DNA of 64,000 bases. It comes from Bradyrhizobium sp. CB3481 (GTDB lineage Bacteria; Pseudomonadota; Alphaproteobacteria; Rhizobiales; Xanthobacteraceae). The number at the start of each line of letters is the position of its first letter. Positions within the stretch are counted from its first letter, which is position 1. Positions 36,531 to 45,694 of this stretch are shown here, one piece after another. The notes beneath the pieces were generated by a model. That model was given only the letters and a program-made list of their open reading frames with translations. It did not search any database and was not told the origin of the DNA. The DNA lies in assembly GCF_029714305.1 (NCBI RefSeq), contig NZ_CP121647.1, forward strand, positions 5,042,501 to 5,106,500, read 5' to 3'. The translations under genes and the position numbers were made by a program.

Positions 36531-36776
36531 ATGAGAGCCGGTAAGGTACTGCTTTGCTGGGGGGAAACAGCCTTGAACTTACTATACGCATTCCTTTTTC
36601 TGCTAAGCCTTGCGGCGCTTCCTGTCAGTCTCCTGACAATGCTAAGCCGACGCTTGAGGCGGCGCGCTAAACTCGCGTTCGTCGCCTCGGCTATCACCTC
36701 AGTTGTATCGCTCGCCTTGTTCGAGCCAGATCGCCCCGAACGTCTAGCAGACCCCAATGGTAGCGCCAAACGATGA
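36531..36776 (+). CDS. Small membrane protein
   Basis: 81 residues with a first membrane helix 'LLYAFLFLLSLAALPVSLLT' and a second weaker one 'AKLAFVASAITSVVSLALF' separated by an Arg cluster. Ends inside the start of the next gene, so likely co-expressed. Confidence 0.45.
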   Translation: MRAGKVLLCWGETALNLLYAFLFLLSLAALPVSLLTMLSRRLRRRAKLAFVASAITSVVSLALFEPDRPERLADPNGSAKR

Positions 36777-37617
36777 CATGGTTTCCCTACCTGCTAACAA
36801 CGCTCCGGCGATAGAACAGCAACCCCAGTCAGCACCCATAGCTGGTGCACCCGGAACTGCACGGATTTGTCTGACAGACAAAGACATCCGCCTCGGAGAG
36901 AAGGCTGAAATCCTAATCCCGGCGACCACCGTCTTTAGAGACGAAGGGCCGAATGTCGGCAAACTGGAAAACCCGTCGACGTGGCGCTACGAAATCAAAC
37001 AGGGGAGCAGGTTCGCCGCTCAGCTGGCAACGCTGAGTGCAGTTTCCCTGAGCAAGAAAAATTTCTGTGCCGAAACGAAGGTCCAGATGCTTACAGGTCC
37101 CGGCGCCTCCGAAACAGCGGCACGCGCTTCAGACAAACACGTGTTCGCGATTGATAACGTGGTAGATTATCCTATCCCGCTGGAACGACCTGCGATCGAA
37201 ATCGGCAAACTGATAGATGACATCAGCGTGCTGGCCGTACTGATCACCGATGTTAGTCAAGCAATGTCACGGCCTAAACCGCCCGTTGAGGACGAAGCGC
37301 AAACTTGTCTCGCTCGCGCAAAGCGGCTTGCAGCGTACCTTGGAGGTGGGACGGGGCGACAGAGAACTATGAACGTCGAAATAGGGCGATTGGGAAAGGA
37401 TAGCATCACGTACGGCTGCCCTTCTCTGCTGAAGCGAAACGCATCTTTTGAAGTTTATTGGGATGGGCAAGCAAAGCCATTATCAACGACATTGGCCATT
37501 GTTGCTAAAGGCGGCGAATACGTAATAGGTGCATCGCGCGCAGAAATCATGACAGAGACGACTGCTTGCGTTGACAAGGGCTCTGAAGCCCACCTCGAAC
37601 GAGGTAGCAGATCGTGA
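36757..37617 (+). CDS. Hypothetical protein, lower-GC cargo
   Basis: 286 residues; predicted beta-rich N-terminal half ('DKDIRLGEKAEILIPATTVF') and two later cysteines. No signal peptide at this start. Its last codons overlap the next frame; the two may be one gene split by a frameshift near 37580 (see 37571). GC content visibly lower than in neighbours, suggesting transfer. Confidence 0.45.
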   Translation: MVAPNDDMVSLPANNAPAIEQQPQSAPIAGAPGTARICLTDKDIRLGEKAEILIPATTVFRDEGPNVGKLENPSTWRYEIKQGSRFAAQLATLSAVSLSKKNFCAETKVQMLTGPGASETAARASDKHVFAIDNVVDYPIPLERPAIEIGKLIDDISVLAVLITDVSQAMSRPKPPVEDEAQTCLARAKRLAAYLGGGTGRQRTMNVEIGRLGKDSITYGCPSLLKRNASFEVYWDGQAKPLSTTLAIVAKGGEYVIGASRAEIMTETTACVDKGSEAHLERGSRS

Positions 37618-38086
37618 AGTCCGCGGCGTCAAGATTGAGTGCACAGCGTTCCGAAGAAAAGGCGGCGGCGGCAGCATTACAATTTACAGACGCTTTGGTA
37701 TTGACCCGGTGCGTGCCATTCCGCCGGCAGAAGCAATGATCGCCGAGGATCGGGCGTCTCACGAACTTAAAATCGAAAATGAACAGAAAGCTGCCAATAG
37801 TCGTCAATTCCTTGATTGGTACCAAGACACAACAGTTCCAAAAGATGTGAAGGTCTTTGTGATGATGGTGGCGCGAGTGATAGCGCTTGAGCAAAAATGT
37901 CCCACCTCGAAATCACATACTGACAAGTTTGCGAAGTGGGCATCTGATATTGGCGTCCAGCCGTCCGACTTCGTCGCGGATGGCCGGTATGCTCCCCTGA
38001 TGGCTACGATCTCGTCGCAGTTCGTTGCCGGATCGAAGGATGAAAGCACTGCCGAAGCGTGTGAGGCAATCAAGAGCTACGATTAA
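37571..38086 (+). CDS. Hypothetical protein (possibly 3' part of the preceding gene)
   Basis: 171 residues: 'VADREVRGVKIECTAFRRKG' continues naturally from the strands of the previous product, then a helical end with two cysteines. If a frameshift is real, the joined protein would be about 440 residues. Not recognised. Confidence 0.4.
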   Translation: MTRALKPTSNEVADREVRGVKIECTAFRRKGGGGSITIYRRFGIDPVRAIPPAEAMIAEDRASHELKIENEQKAANSRQFLDWYQDTTVPKDVKVFVMMVARVIALEQKCPTSKSHTDKFAKWASDIGVQPSDFVADGRYAPLMATISSQFVAGSKDESTAEACEAIKSYD

Positions 38087-38177
38087 ACCGGCATTCCCCC
38101 CGCGTGCGGGTTAATAGGGTCTCCCGATCAGAAGGATCGGTGGCAGATCGGTTCCGAAGCAGAGTGGTATACAATCG

Positions 38178-38906
38178 ATGATGACAACGATGCCCGCGAT
38201 GAAGAAGGCGTTTTGCTCCGACTGTAAGGGAGAGAGAAATTGTAATGTGCATGGTGAGTACATTGATTACGCAAGCGATGAAAATGTCTGGGAACGCAAG
38301 GAGTGGCTGCTATTGCAATGCTGCGGGTGCGAGCACGTTTTCGTCCGAACTGTAGGAACATTTTCTGAGGACTATAGCTATGGGGTAGATGATCGAACCG
38401 GGGAGACCGAACTTATTTACGATGAAACCACGGAATTTTGGCCTGCGACTGCGAAGCGACCGCGACCACAATGGTTTCCCGCCTATTGTTTTGAAGACGA
38501 GAAGTTGGAGGGGCTTCATGGAGTAATGACAGAGTTGTACGGCGCGCTTGACCATGACCTTCTGCGGCTGGCAGCTGCCGGCGTGAGGACCGCCTTCGAT
38601 TTGGCCTCTGAGGCTCTTGGTGTTCATACTGCATTGACCTTCAAGCAAAAGCTGGATGCTTTGGTCGACGCCGGTAAGATCAACAATCTTGATAAGGACA
38701 GGCTTGAGACACTCACCGACGCAGCAAGTGCGTCACTCCATCGAGGATGGGCCCCCGCACCTTCGGACATCTCAACGATGGTCGATATTCTTAAGCACTT
38801 CGTTCACCGCTGGTTCATACAGCCGGCAATCGATCAAAAGCTAAGTGAACGCAGCGCCGTCCTGAAGCGCACCGTGCCGCCAAAGCTACCGCGTCCAAAG
38901 TCCTGA
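38178..38906 (+). CDS. DUF4145-like protein with zinc ribbon
   Basis: 242 residues. N-terminus has CSDC, a Cys-x-x-His (CNVH) and CCGC, a treble-cysteine ribbon; the C-terminal ~120 residues ('TFKQKLDALVDAGKINNLDK', 'LTDAASASLHRGWAPAPSDI') match the DUF4145 helical domain, frequent near restriction and phage-defence genes. MKKAFCSDC (38199) is an alternative start. Intact; phage cargo. Confidence 0.65.
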   Translation: MMTTMPAMKKAFCSDCKGERNCNVHGEYIDYASDENVWERKEWLLLQCCGCEHVFVRTVGTFSEDYSYGVDDRTGETELIYDETTEFWPATAKRPRPQWFPAYCFEDEKLEGLHGVMTELYGALDHDLLRLAAAGVRTAFDLASEALGVHTALTFKQKLDALVDAGKINNLDKDRLETLTDAASASLHRGWAPAPSDISTMVDILKHFVHRWFIQPAIDQKLSERSAVLKRTVPPKLPRPKS

Positions 38907-38908
38907 CC

Positions 38909-39409
38909 ATGCTTAATCCGAGAATTATCTCGAAGGCCGAATTCGGTCGGCGGATCGGCGTTACCCGGCCGCGGGTGTCACAGTTGGCGGAGGAGGGGCT
39001 GCCCGTCAGGAAAGACGGCAAGATCGACTTCGCCAAAGCGAAGCGCTGGTTCGATCGCCACATCGATCAGCATCGGCGCGAGGCCCGAAAGCCCGGCGTC
39101 AGCGGTGACGCGCTGTCAACGTCGGAAGCCCGCAGCTAGAAGATGCTGTGGGAAGCCAAGAACCGCGAATTGGAATTCCGCAAACGATCCGGCGAACTGG
39201 TCGACCGCGCGGAGACTGAACGGACGATCTTCGAACGGGCGACCGCTGAACGGGATCGATGGATCGGCTGGGTTGCCCGCGCGACGGCGCAGATTGCGAC
39301 GGAAGCGGAAGTCGACCCGACGAAGCTGCATGCCGTTCTTCACCGGCTTGTCCGAGATCACCTGACCGAACTGGCGGCAACGCCTCTCAACAGCCTTCTC
39401 CGCGACTAA
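38909..39409 (+). pseudogene. Phage terminase small subunit (Nu1-like), nonsense
   Basis: 'ISKAEFGRRIGVTRPRVSQL' is the winged-helix DNA-binding N-terminus; 'LWEAKNRELEFRKRSGELVD' and 'VHRLVRDHLTELAA'-type end follow in the same frame but after a TAG at 39137-39139. Terminase small subunits recognise pac/cos DNA. As it stands only the DNA-binding part is made, or translation restarts at ATG 39143. Confidence 0.75.
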
Positions 39410-39474
39410 CCTTCACATGCAATTGGAGAACTGCTACCTCTTGCAACGTGTCGTTGTTTAATTGCGGGGGCTAT

Positions 39475-39579
39475 ATGGCGAAGAAGGCAAAGAAGGCAAA
39501 GAAGGCAAAATCAGCTGTAGGAAAAACAGCCAAGAAAACACGCAGGCGCACGGGCGGGACCGGCCCGAGGCGCAAGTAA
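39475..39579 (+). CDS. Tiny Lys/Ala-rich histone-H1-like peptide
   Basis: 34 residues, MAKKAKKAKKAKSAVGKTAK..., encoded by a short tandem DNA repeat (AAGAAGGC units). Starts after a purine-rich GGGGG site and ends 1 base before the next gene. Could bind DNA; may be repeat-born. Confidence 0.45.
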   Translation: MAKKAKKAKKAKSAVGKTAKKTRRRTGGTGPRRK

Positions 39580-39580
39580 C

Positions 39581-39976
39581 ATGAAGCTTCAGGACTATCG
39601 AGAGACCTTCTACACGTTTTCCGGCAAGGCCAGTGATCTAAACCGTCAGCTTGCCTTCGCCGGGATTGCTATCATTTGGCTGTTTAAGAAGGAGCCGCTC
39701 GCCGGATTAACGGTTCCAAAAGAACTAGTCCTCCCCGGCTTGTTGATTGTCGCGTCTCTAATCGCCGACATGCTGCAATATTGCATCGCATCGGTACTGT
39801 GGCGTGTATTCTACCGAAGCAAGGAAAACCTGAATGTCTCCGAAGATAAAGACATAAAACATGGGGTGTGGTGGGAGCGGCCGATCTGGATCGCCTTTTG
39901 GCTGAAGATCGCGCTGATCATAACCGCCTATATCTTCCTGATGCGATTTTTGTGGTCAGCTATTTCATTTCGATAG
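39581..39976 (+). CDS. Phage-borne membrane protein
   Basis: 131 residues with three membrane segments: 'LAFAGIAIIWLF', 'LVLPGLLIVASLIADML' and 'IAFWLKIALIITAYIFLM'. Short cytoplasmic loops, no holin hallmark beyond size. Lies between the terminase subunits, where accessory genes are common. Confidence 0.55.
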   Translation: MKLQDYRETFYTFSGKASDLNRQLAFAGIAIIWLFKKEPLAGLTVPKELVLPGLLIVASLIADMLQYCIASVLWRVFYRSKENLNVSEDKDIKHGVWWERPIWIAFWLKIALIITAYIFLMRFLWSAISFR

Positions 39977-39985
39977 TGGTCGGCC

Positions 39986-41806
39986 GTGGAAAGCGCCATT
40001 TGGGTTGACGAAATCTGGCGTTGCGGGCTTGCTCCCGAACCGCCCCTGACCGTCTCGGCATGGGCTGACGCCCATCGCATGCTGCCTGATACGGCATCCG
40101 AACCCGGACCATGGCGGACTGATCGCGCGCCGTACCTGCGCGAAGTCATGGACGCGTTGTCGGCATCGTCGCCGCGTTGAACGGGTCGTGTTCATGAAGG
40201 GCGCGCAGCTGGGCGCGACGGAAGCGGGCTTGAACTGGGTCGGCTATGTCGTTTCAAACGCGCCCGGGCTGATGCTGTATGTCATGCCGACGACTGAAAG
40301 CGCGCGGCGCAACGTCCGCACGCGCATCGATCCCCTGATCGAAAGCACGCCCGCTGTCCGCGACCGCGTCACGAAGGCGCGGTCGCGCGATCCCGGCAAC
40401 ACCGCGACACTCAAGTCATTCCCCAGCGGTCAGATCGCCTTCGTCGGTGCGAATAGCGCCGTCGGGCTTCGATCGACGCCCGCGCGCTACATTTTCTTGG
40501 ACGAAGTCGACGGCTACCCCCATGACGCCGACGGCGAAGGCGATCCGATCGCCCTCGCAATTCAGCGCACCGTGACGTTTCGCGGCCGGCGCAAAATCTT
40601 CATGGTTTCGACGCCGACGATCGAAGGCGCATCGCGGATCGCCAAGGCGTTCGCCGAAAGCGATCAGCGCAGGTTCTTCGTCCCTGCCCGCACTGTGGCG
40701 CGTTCCAAACGGTACGCTGGCCGCAAGTCCGATGGGATCAGGACCATCGCGGCGGCGCTTGGTATCAGTGCGAGCATTGCGGCGATGCGATCTATGAACG
40801 GCACAAGCGCGCAATGCTCGCGCAAGGGGAATGGCGAGCGACGGCGGCCGGCGACAGCCGGACCGCGGGCTTCCATCTGTCGGCCCTGTATTCTCCTTTC
40901 GAGACATGGGCCGAAATCGCGGTCGAACATGGCGCAGTCTATCGCGATCCGCCGCGGCTTCAGACGTGGGTCAATCTAAAGCTGGGCGAGCCATTCGAAG
41001 ATCGAACGGCGCAAATTCCAGAACCGACACAGCTGATGGCGCGCGCGGAAAGTTGGGGCGCCGACGTTCCGGACGACGTCGTCGTCATCACAGCCGGCGT
41101 CGACGTCCAGCAAGATCGCCTTGAATGCGAAATCGTCGGCTGGGGCAAAGGGGAAGAAAGCTGGAGCCTTGAATATCACGCCCTGGCTGGCAACCCCGCC
41201 GACGGCGACGTTTGGGCGCGGCTCGATGCAATCCTGACGGCCGCGCGCCGCCGGCGCGACGGCCGCATGCTGCGGGTCATGGCCGCCGCCGTGGACACCG
41301 GCAATTGGAGCAAGACCGTCTACGACTTCGCGACACCACGTCATGGCCGGCAAGTCTGGGCCATCAAGGGATCGTCGATCCGCGGCGCGCCGATCTGGCC
41401 GCGGCGACCATCGCGGCCAAAGCCGGGGCGACCGCCGCTTTACGTGGTCGGAGTGGACGCCGCGAAGGAAGTCATCATGGCCCGGCTGTCGATCGACGAA
41501 CCCGGCCCGGGGTGCTGTCATTTCCCGATCGATCGCGATCTGGATTACTTCCGCATGCTGACGGCCGAACGGCCGATCCGCCGGTTCGTCAAGAGTGTCG
41601 CGGTGCGGGAGTGGACGAAGGCCGCGTTCGCCCGAAACGAAGCGCTGGACTGCCGTGTGTACGCCCTCGCCGCCTTTCACGGCCTCCGGGCGTATGGTCT
41701 AGATTTAGCGCGCGAAGCCGAACGACAGTCGGTCATCGCGGAGGCGGCGCCGGCGTCGGCCGCGCCCCGGATCATCCATTCGAAGTGGATGCAACGAACT
41801 AGGTGA
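39986..41806 (+). pseudogene. Phage terminase large subunit (GpA family), two frameshifts
   Basis: Three frames rebuild one protein: 'SAWADAHRMLPDTASEPGPW' (39986-), 'RVVFMKGAQLGATEAGLNWV' with the ATPase and 'YIFLDEVDGYPHDADGEGDP' Walker B/DExx (40188-), and 'VITAGVDVQQDRLECEIVGW' nuclease domain (40814-41806). Frameshifts near 40177 (one extra C) and 40720. Enzyme would package DNA into the head; now inactive. Confidence 0.85.
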
Positions 41807-41809
41807 TAG

Positions 41810-42112
41810 ATGGAAAACTTCGGCTACTTTCTTCTCGGCTCGGTCGTCACAGTGGCCGTGTCTGTTTTCTTCTACATGAGGGCCGGCGATGAATTGAAGC
41901 GGGAAGCCAAAAGGCTAGGAGACCAAGCGGAGCAACTTCGCAAATTGCATGAACTGGCCCTGTTCGCGATTACTCATCCGGAAGCGAAGCCTAAGCCAGT
42001 GTACGACGAAGCAGGTCGTGTCATTGGCGTGACCGCCCAACTGACGGGCCGGGCATCGGCCATGTCGTCGGCGCAAGGTTCATCGGCTACGACAGAACCG
42101 CCCGCGTCCTAG
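41810..42112 (+). CDS. Small membrane-anchored coiled-coil protein
   Basis: 100 residues: N-terminal membrane helix 'GYFLLGSVVTVAVSVFFYM', then a charged helix 'LKREAKRLGDQAEQLRKLHE' and a Ser/Ala tail. Starts 3 bases after the terminase stop in a place where phages usually code head-tail connectors, but it does not look like one. Confidence 0.5.
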   Translation: MENFGYFLLGSVVTVAVSVFFYMRAGDELKREAKRLGDQAEQLRKLHELALFAITHPEAKPKPVYDEAGRVIGVTAQLTGRASAMSSAQGSSATTEPPAS

Positions 42113-42451
42113 TTTTCCCTTGTCCAGCGACGTCCCAGCGACGCGGTCCAGATCGGGGCCTAGCGCCTTCGCGCGGGTCGCGTCGCGCTGGATCATCCGT
42201 TCTGGCTTGCCAGTCTTGGCCGCGGTATCGGCGGTGAAGCGGTTAGCTTCGCCAAGCTGGCGAACCTTAGGGCGCCCGCGCCCGGTCGCCCCGTTCTTCG
42301 TCTCCGGATGCACGGCTTCATAAGCCGCCGTCCGCTTTGCGTTCAGTTTCGCCCGTTGCGGCGGCGTTAGATCGCGGCGGACTGGTCTGCCGATTGAACG
42401 GAAGGCTTTGCCGCCGGTTTGGGAAATAGCCGATCCCACCTTGATCGCCAA
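42080..42451 (-). pseudogene. ParB-like protein, C-terminal remnant
   Basis: 'RRDLTPPQRAKLNAKRTAAY' and 'VHPETKNGATGRGRPK', then 'FTADTAAKTGKPERMIQRDA' and 'DRVAGTSLDKG' are the central/C-terminal helices of phage-type ParB/partition proteins. The nuclease-like N-terminal domain is missing; the first residues come from the overlapping upstream gene region. Overlaps the end of 41810 by 33 bp. Confidence 0.55.
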
Positions 42452-42720
42452 CTCAGTGGGAGATCGTTGTCCATGTTATCAAGACCCCGCACCATCAGAT
42501 ACACAGAGGCAATGAAGGAAAGCGCGGACGACAGAACTTCGCCGAATACCGATCCGTTTCCCAAGGAAAGGTGACCCGCCTCCGGATGGAAGACGGCAAT
42601 TATCATCAGGCCGACTGCGGCAATGATTTCCAAAATCCCGTAACTAAAGCGATGCCTGCACCGAAGCCAATACGCAACGAAGCCAGCAAACATCAACAAA
42701 ACAAAGAAGAACGCCTGCAT
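42367..42720 (-). CDS. Membrane protein, conserved hypothetical
   Basis: 117 residues, MQAFFFVLLMFAGFVAYWLR, with three or four membrane segments ('IIAAVGLMIIAVF', 'VLSSALSFIASVYLMV') and a polar C-terminus. Intact. Confidence 0.5.
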   Translation of the reverse strand: MQAFFFVLLMFAGFVAYWLRCRHRFSYGILEIIAAVGLMIIAVFHPEAGHLSLGNGSVFGEVLSSALSFIASVYLMVRGLDNMDNDLPLSWRSRWDRLFPKPAAKPSVQSADQSAAI

Positions 42721-42737
42721 AGATGCTCCCTAGTTTG

Positions 42738-43040
42738 CTAGGTCGTCGGCGGACGGTCTAACAGGTGCATGCCGATCGCAATTTCCAGCCTGTGCCACGA
42801 TTTTAGGAAGCTGTCATAAATTTCAGCGGGCTGTTTCCGTCCGGGGTTCGCAAACGCCGTAGCATGCCGTCGCGCGTCCCTAGCTTGAGCAAGAACGTTC
42901 CTATCAGGACAGATGCCTTCAATGTGGTGAGTTAGTGCCGAAAGCGGCGCGACCCAATCGCTATTCTTATCGGTGATTACGCCGTAAATCTCGGAACAGC
43001 GCTCTTTCCAAGCTTCATATTGTGATCGATCAATCTTCAT
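42738..43040 (-). CDS. Hypothetical protein (100 aa)
   Basis: MKIDRSQYEAWKERCSEIYG..., all-helical. Coupled to the upstream gene by an ATGA overlap (43037-43040), which fixes the start. Confidence 0.5.
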   Translation of the reverse strand: MKIDRSQYEAWKERCSEIYGVITDKNSDWVAPLSALTHHIEGICPDRNVLAQARDARRHATAFANPGRKQPAEIYDSFLKSWHRLEIAIGMHLLDRPPTT

Positions 43041-43444
43041 TCCGGCTTCCTCTTGGCGCACTCTGCTTCGCGTGCTACGCGCAGTTCCGGCTTGTCTGAA
43101 CCCGATCCCTTCTTTTCGCTGAGCGGATACTCGACATCCTTTAGAACAACGCCGTTGTCGTCCCACACGCGCTCAGTGTAACGATCGCCAGCGCGGTCAA
43201 TCCGGCGTATCTTATTGATGAAGTCACCGACAGCCTTTCGTAACTGTCTGCCTGTGAACACCTCCGTCAACGGCTTCTTCTTGCCGGGCCTCTTGTGTTT
43301 CATGGTTACCGCGCTGTCCATCTTCACGGCGTATTCGATCGTCTGGCAGAACATGCGTTTATCTGACCCGCATTGCTTGCAGGGCCCATCATGCAGAATT
43401 GGGGCAGAGCAGTTAGAGCATCTGACTTCTCGTGTTTCGGGCAT
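43037..43444 (-). CDS. Hypothetical zinc-ribbon protein
   Basis: 135 residues. N-terminal CSNC and CKQC knuckles (residues 9-12 and 22-25), then a basic helical domain 'FTGRQLRKAVGDFINKIRRI'. Perhaps a phage DNA-binding accessory factor. First of a two-gene operon. Confidence 0.5.
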   Translation of the reverse strand: MPETREVRCSNCSAPILHDGPCKQCGSDKRMFCQTIEYAVKMDSAVTMKHKRPGKKKPLTEVFTGRQLRKAVGDFINKIRRIDRAGDRYTERVWDDNGVVLKDVEYPLSEKKGSGSDKPELRVAREAECAKRKPE

Positions 43445-43520
43445 CGACGGACTTCCCTTGAAACCGGCTTCTGGTTGCCAACTTTGGGCCGAAAGTGCTG
43501 CACGTCCTTTCTAGCACAAT

Positions 43521-43568
43521 GCCGGGAATATACCCGGCGCCCGACGCTTTTCCCGGCTCTATTCCCGG
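43521..43568. repeat. CCGGGA palindrome cluster, copy set 1
   Basis: GCCGGGAATATACCCGGC (43521-43538) followed by TTTTCCCGG and ATTCCCGG half-sites up to 43568. Same motif family as at 45351-45605; lies in the divergent gap upstream of genes at 43444 (minus) and 43658 (plus). Confidence 0.55.
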
Positions 43569-43657
43569 TTGTTTTTGCACAGCTTTTCAATAACATCCGA
43601 CGGGCCGCCGGCAGCGTCAACTGCCCGGCGGCCCTAACTTCCAACATGGAGTGGACC

Positions 43658-43843
43658 ATGCCGAAAGCTGTTTCCGACAATATCATCTTTTTCGACCCGC
43701 GCCGCGGATCGAACCGTACCAGTTCTGCGCCTGACACGGTGCTGCGCATAATCGGCGAGGGACGCCGCACTGACGGAAAATGGGTGACGCGATGCGTGAT
43801 CATTCAGCCGTCTGCAGAAATTGTTCCCTTGGAGAAAATCTGA
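43658..43843 (+). CDS. Small phage hypothetical (61 aa)
   Basis: MPKAVSDNIIFFDPRRGSNR..., mixed strand/helix. ATG 43649 (MEWTMPK) is an alternative start. Followed directly by a strong hairpin. Confidence 0.45.
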   Translation: MPKAVSDNIIFFDPRRGSNRTSSAPDTVLRIIGEGRRTDGKWVTRCVIIQPSAEIVPLEKI

Positions 43844-43852
43844 TCTTGAGGC

Positions 43853-43872
43853 GCGGCGGCTTCGGCCGCCGC
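43853..43872 (+). terminator. GC-rich UUCG hairpin
   Basis: GCGGCGGC-TTCG-GCCGCCGC, a perfect 8-bp stem with a stable TTCG loop, 9 bases after the preceding stop. No T-run, so an attenuator or processing barrier is also possible; the next gene starts 21 bases later. Confidence 0.6.
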
Positions 43873-43893
43873 TTCTCTGTGGAGCGCAGCACG

Positions 43894-44226
43894 ATGACGA
43901 CGATAGCCAGAGAGGATCGCGCAGAACGGATCAGGTCGCTGGTCCACACCCCGCTTGAAATCCTCCGCCGAACGCAACGTAGCAATCTCACCCTTCCCAA
44001 CGGGACCCGCGTCCGCGATTACGAATTCCGCCACAACGCCCTCGCGCTGTCGTTCCGCCGCTGGGTCGACTTTGAAGACCGGCCGTCGATGTTGACGGTC
44101 GAGTACGACGGCGACAAAGTGCTGACCGCGTCGTGGACGGTCGACGGCTGGACGCGCCGGTCATATTCGCCCGGTCGGTGGGAAAACGTGCTGCGCCGGT
44201 GCGAGCGGATGCCGGCCCCGCCTTAA
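43894..44226 (+). CDS. Phage hypothetical (110 aa)
   Basis: MTTIAREDRAERIRSLVHTP; beta-rich second half 'SMLTVEYDGDKVLTASWTVD' and Arg-rich end. Unknown family. Convergent with the AlbA_2 gene. Confidence 0.45.
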   Translation: MTTIAREDRAERIRSLVHTPLEILRRTQRSNLTLPNGTRVRDYEFRHNALALSFRRWVDFEDRPSMLTVEYDGDKVLTASWTVDGWTRRSYSPGRWENVLRRCERMPAPP

Positions 44227-44242
44227 CGAAGGGCCTCGAAGA

Positions 44243-45217
44243 TTACTCTCGAACGTAGTCCGTCAAGGTTTGCAACACTTGGCCGTAGTTCACGAATGGA
44301 CCTAATTCAAAGCGTACTTGCTCGCCCGGAGAAGTCTCCGTCGCCAGCCGCAGATATACGGCCGCTTTCGACAGCAATGATCTTGCGTCGCCTTCCATCG
44401 TCGTTGCGGTTCTCGGTGACGGACGAAGTCGCAGAGTGAGAATGTGCTGTTGATCTAGACTGCAACCCGGAAGGATCGTGTCGTCAATTCGGACCCCAGC
44501 CGATCGGCCCGGCGCTCCCGGGGCGGCACCAAAGATATAGTCGTGTTGCCTACCATCGCAATGTTGCAGTTGTTCGATGACGGACGTCCATTTGTACGCC
44601 GCCACCCTTCCGACATTTCGAACATAGAACGTGAGCACCAATCGTACGTACAACTCCCCGTTATGTTCCCATCCTGCTTCAGCATCGATTGCCGTCAGCG
44701 ACGCTTCCAGATCAGGCGCGGTCATCCTTTGTCGAAGCAGTTCCAGATAGAAATGCGGGGCGGGTACAGATCGCCCGGCCGATCGGTAGAAATAACTGGT
44801 GTGGCGTCGGCTCTGATGCGGCGCCAAAGCGCTGTCACCGAAATCGATGACGACGACATCGCGACCATCAGGTATCGCGGACACATCCGATCGCTCTACA
44901 ACATGCACGCGAAAGTCATTCAGCCTGTAGTCGAGTAAATCGGGAAGCTTCTGTTCAAGCCAGTCGCGTGTCGTTTCCCGCCCTGAAATCAGGTGAGGAA
45001 CCCCATCAAACGACCCATCGTTTCGGATACCGATCACTAGATGACCGCCGCCCGAATTCGCGAAGGCCGAGGCCGCCTTGGCTAGATCGTCAAGCAAGTT
45101 GTTGCGATCACCTTCGATCAACGCCCCCGCCTTCCGCTCAAAATAGTCATGTTCTCCGGTCGGCAGGTTGGTCACGTCCGCCTCTGTCCAACTGGTCTTC
45201 TTCACAAATGACACCAT
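44243..45217 (-). CDS. AlbA_2 (Schlafen-type) domain protein
   Basis: 324 residues from MVSFVKKTSWTEADVTNLPT. The AlbA_2 core is clear at ~20-110: 'EHDYFERKAG' (E..E.K), 'DDLAKAASAFANSGGGHLVI' and 'GIRNDGSFDGVP'. The C-terminal ~180 residues are unassigned. AlbA_2 domains bind nucleic acids and occur in phage-defence and immunity modules. Intact; probably a cargo gene of the prophage. Confidence 0.75.
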   Translation of the reverse strand: MVSFVKKTSWTEADVTNLPTGEHDYFERKAGALIEGDRNNLLDDLAKAASAFANSGGGHLVIGIRNDGSFDGVPHLISGRETTRDWLEQKLPDLLDYRLNDFRVHVVERSDVSAIPDGRDVVVIDFGDSALAPHQSRRHTSYFYRSAGRSVPAPHFYLELLRQRMTAPDLEASLTAIDAEAGWEHNGELYVRLVLTFYVRNVGRVAAYKWTSVIEQLQHCDGRQHDYIFGAAPGAPGRSAGVRIDDTILPGCSLDQQHILTLRLRPSPRTATTMEGDARSLLSKAAVYLRLATETSPGEQVRFELGPFVNYGQVLQTLTDYVRE

Positions 45218-45350
45218 GACCTCCCTTCGATGAGCGGCTGCCATCCGGGTCCTGCCAAGGCGACCCTGCATGACTGAAATCGGCGCCGACCGCTTCTGAA
45301 TTCCGAGTAGATGCCAAATCACTTGGATCGACCTGCCCTCATGACAGACG

Positions 45351-45605
45351 CCGGGAAAATTACCGGAGAAACATCAAATGTTATCGGTCAACAAGTTGTT
45401 GATAACTTGATCAGTCGCTTGTCAAAACCGAGAAAGCTCCCGGGAATTTTCCCGTCTGTTGATCTGATGAACGGATCGTCGCCCTACGTTTCGCGGCTGC
45501 GTCACGAATTTTGTTTCGATTGTTCATTGTGTTGATCGCAAATCTGCGGATCAAAATTCAGCAAGGTAAGGCTTCCGAAAATCGGAAACCGGGAAAGCTC
45601 CCGGT
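45351..45605. repeat. CCGGGA palindrome cluster, copy set 2
   Basis: CCGGGAAAATTACCGG (45351), CCGAGAAAGCTCCCGGG (45428) overlapping CCCGGGAATTTTCCCG (45439), and ACCGGGAAAGCTCCCGGT (45588-45605). Also TCAACAAGTTGTTGA (45388-45402) and TTCCGAAAATCGGAA (45573-45587). The 480-bp gap between 45217 and 45695 is otherwise gene-free and AT-richer, as expected of a control region. Confidence 0.6.
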
Positions 45606-45694
45606 AAACATCTGATTGTAACACGGAATTTACAACGACGATCCGCCGCGTGTAGCGAATTTGCAGAAACAAATCACGCTACGCGGGTCAGCCA

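Noticed and set aside
39475..39579. AAGAAGGC tandem repeat as a CRISPR-like or regulatory array
   Set aside because: It is a short codon repeat within a Lys/Ala peptide.
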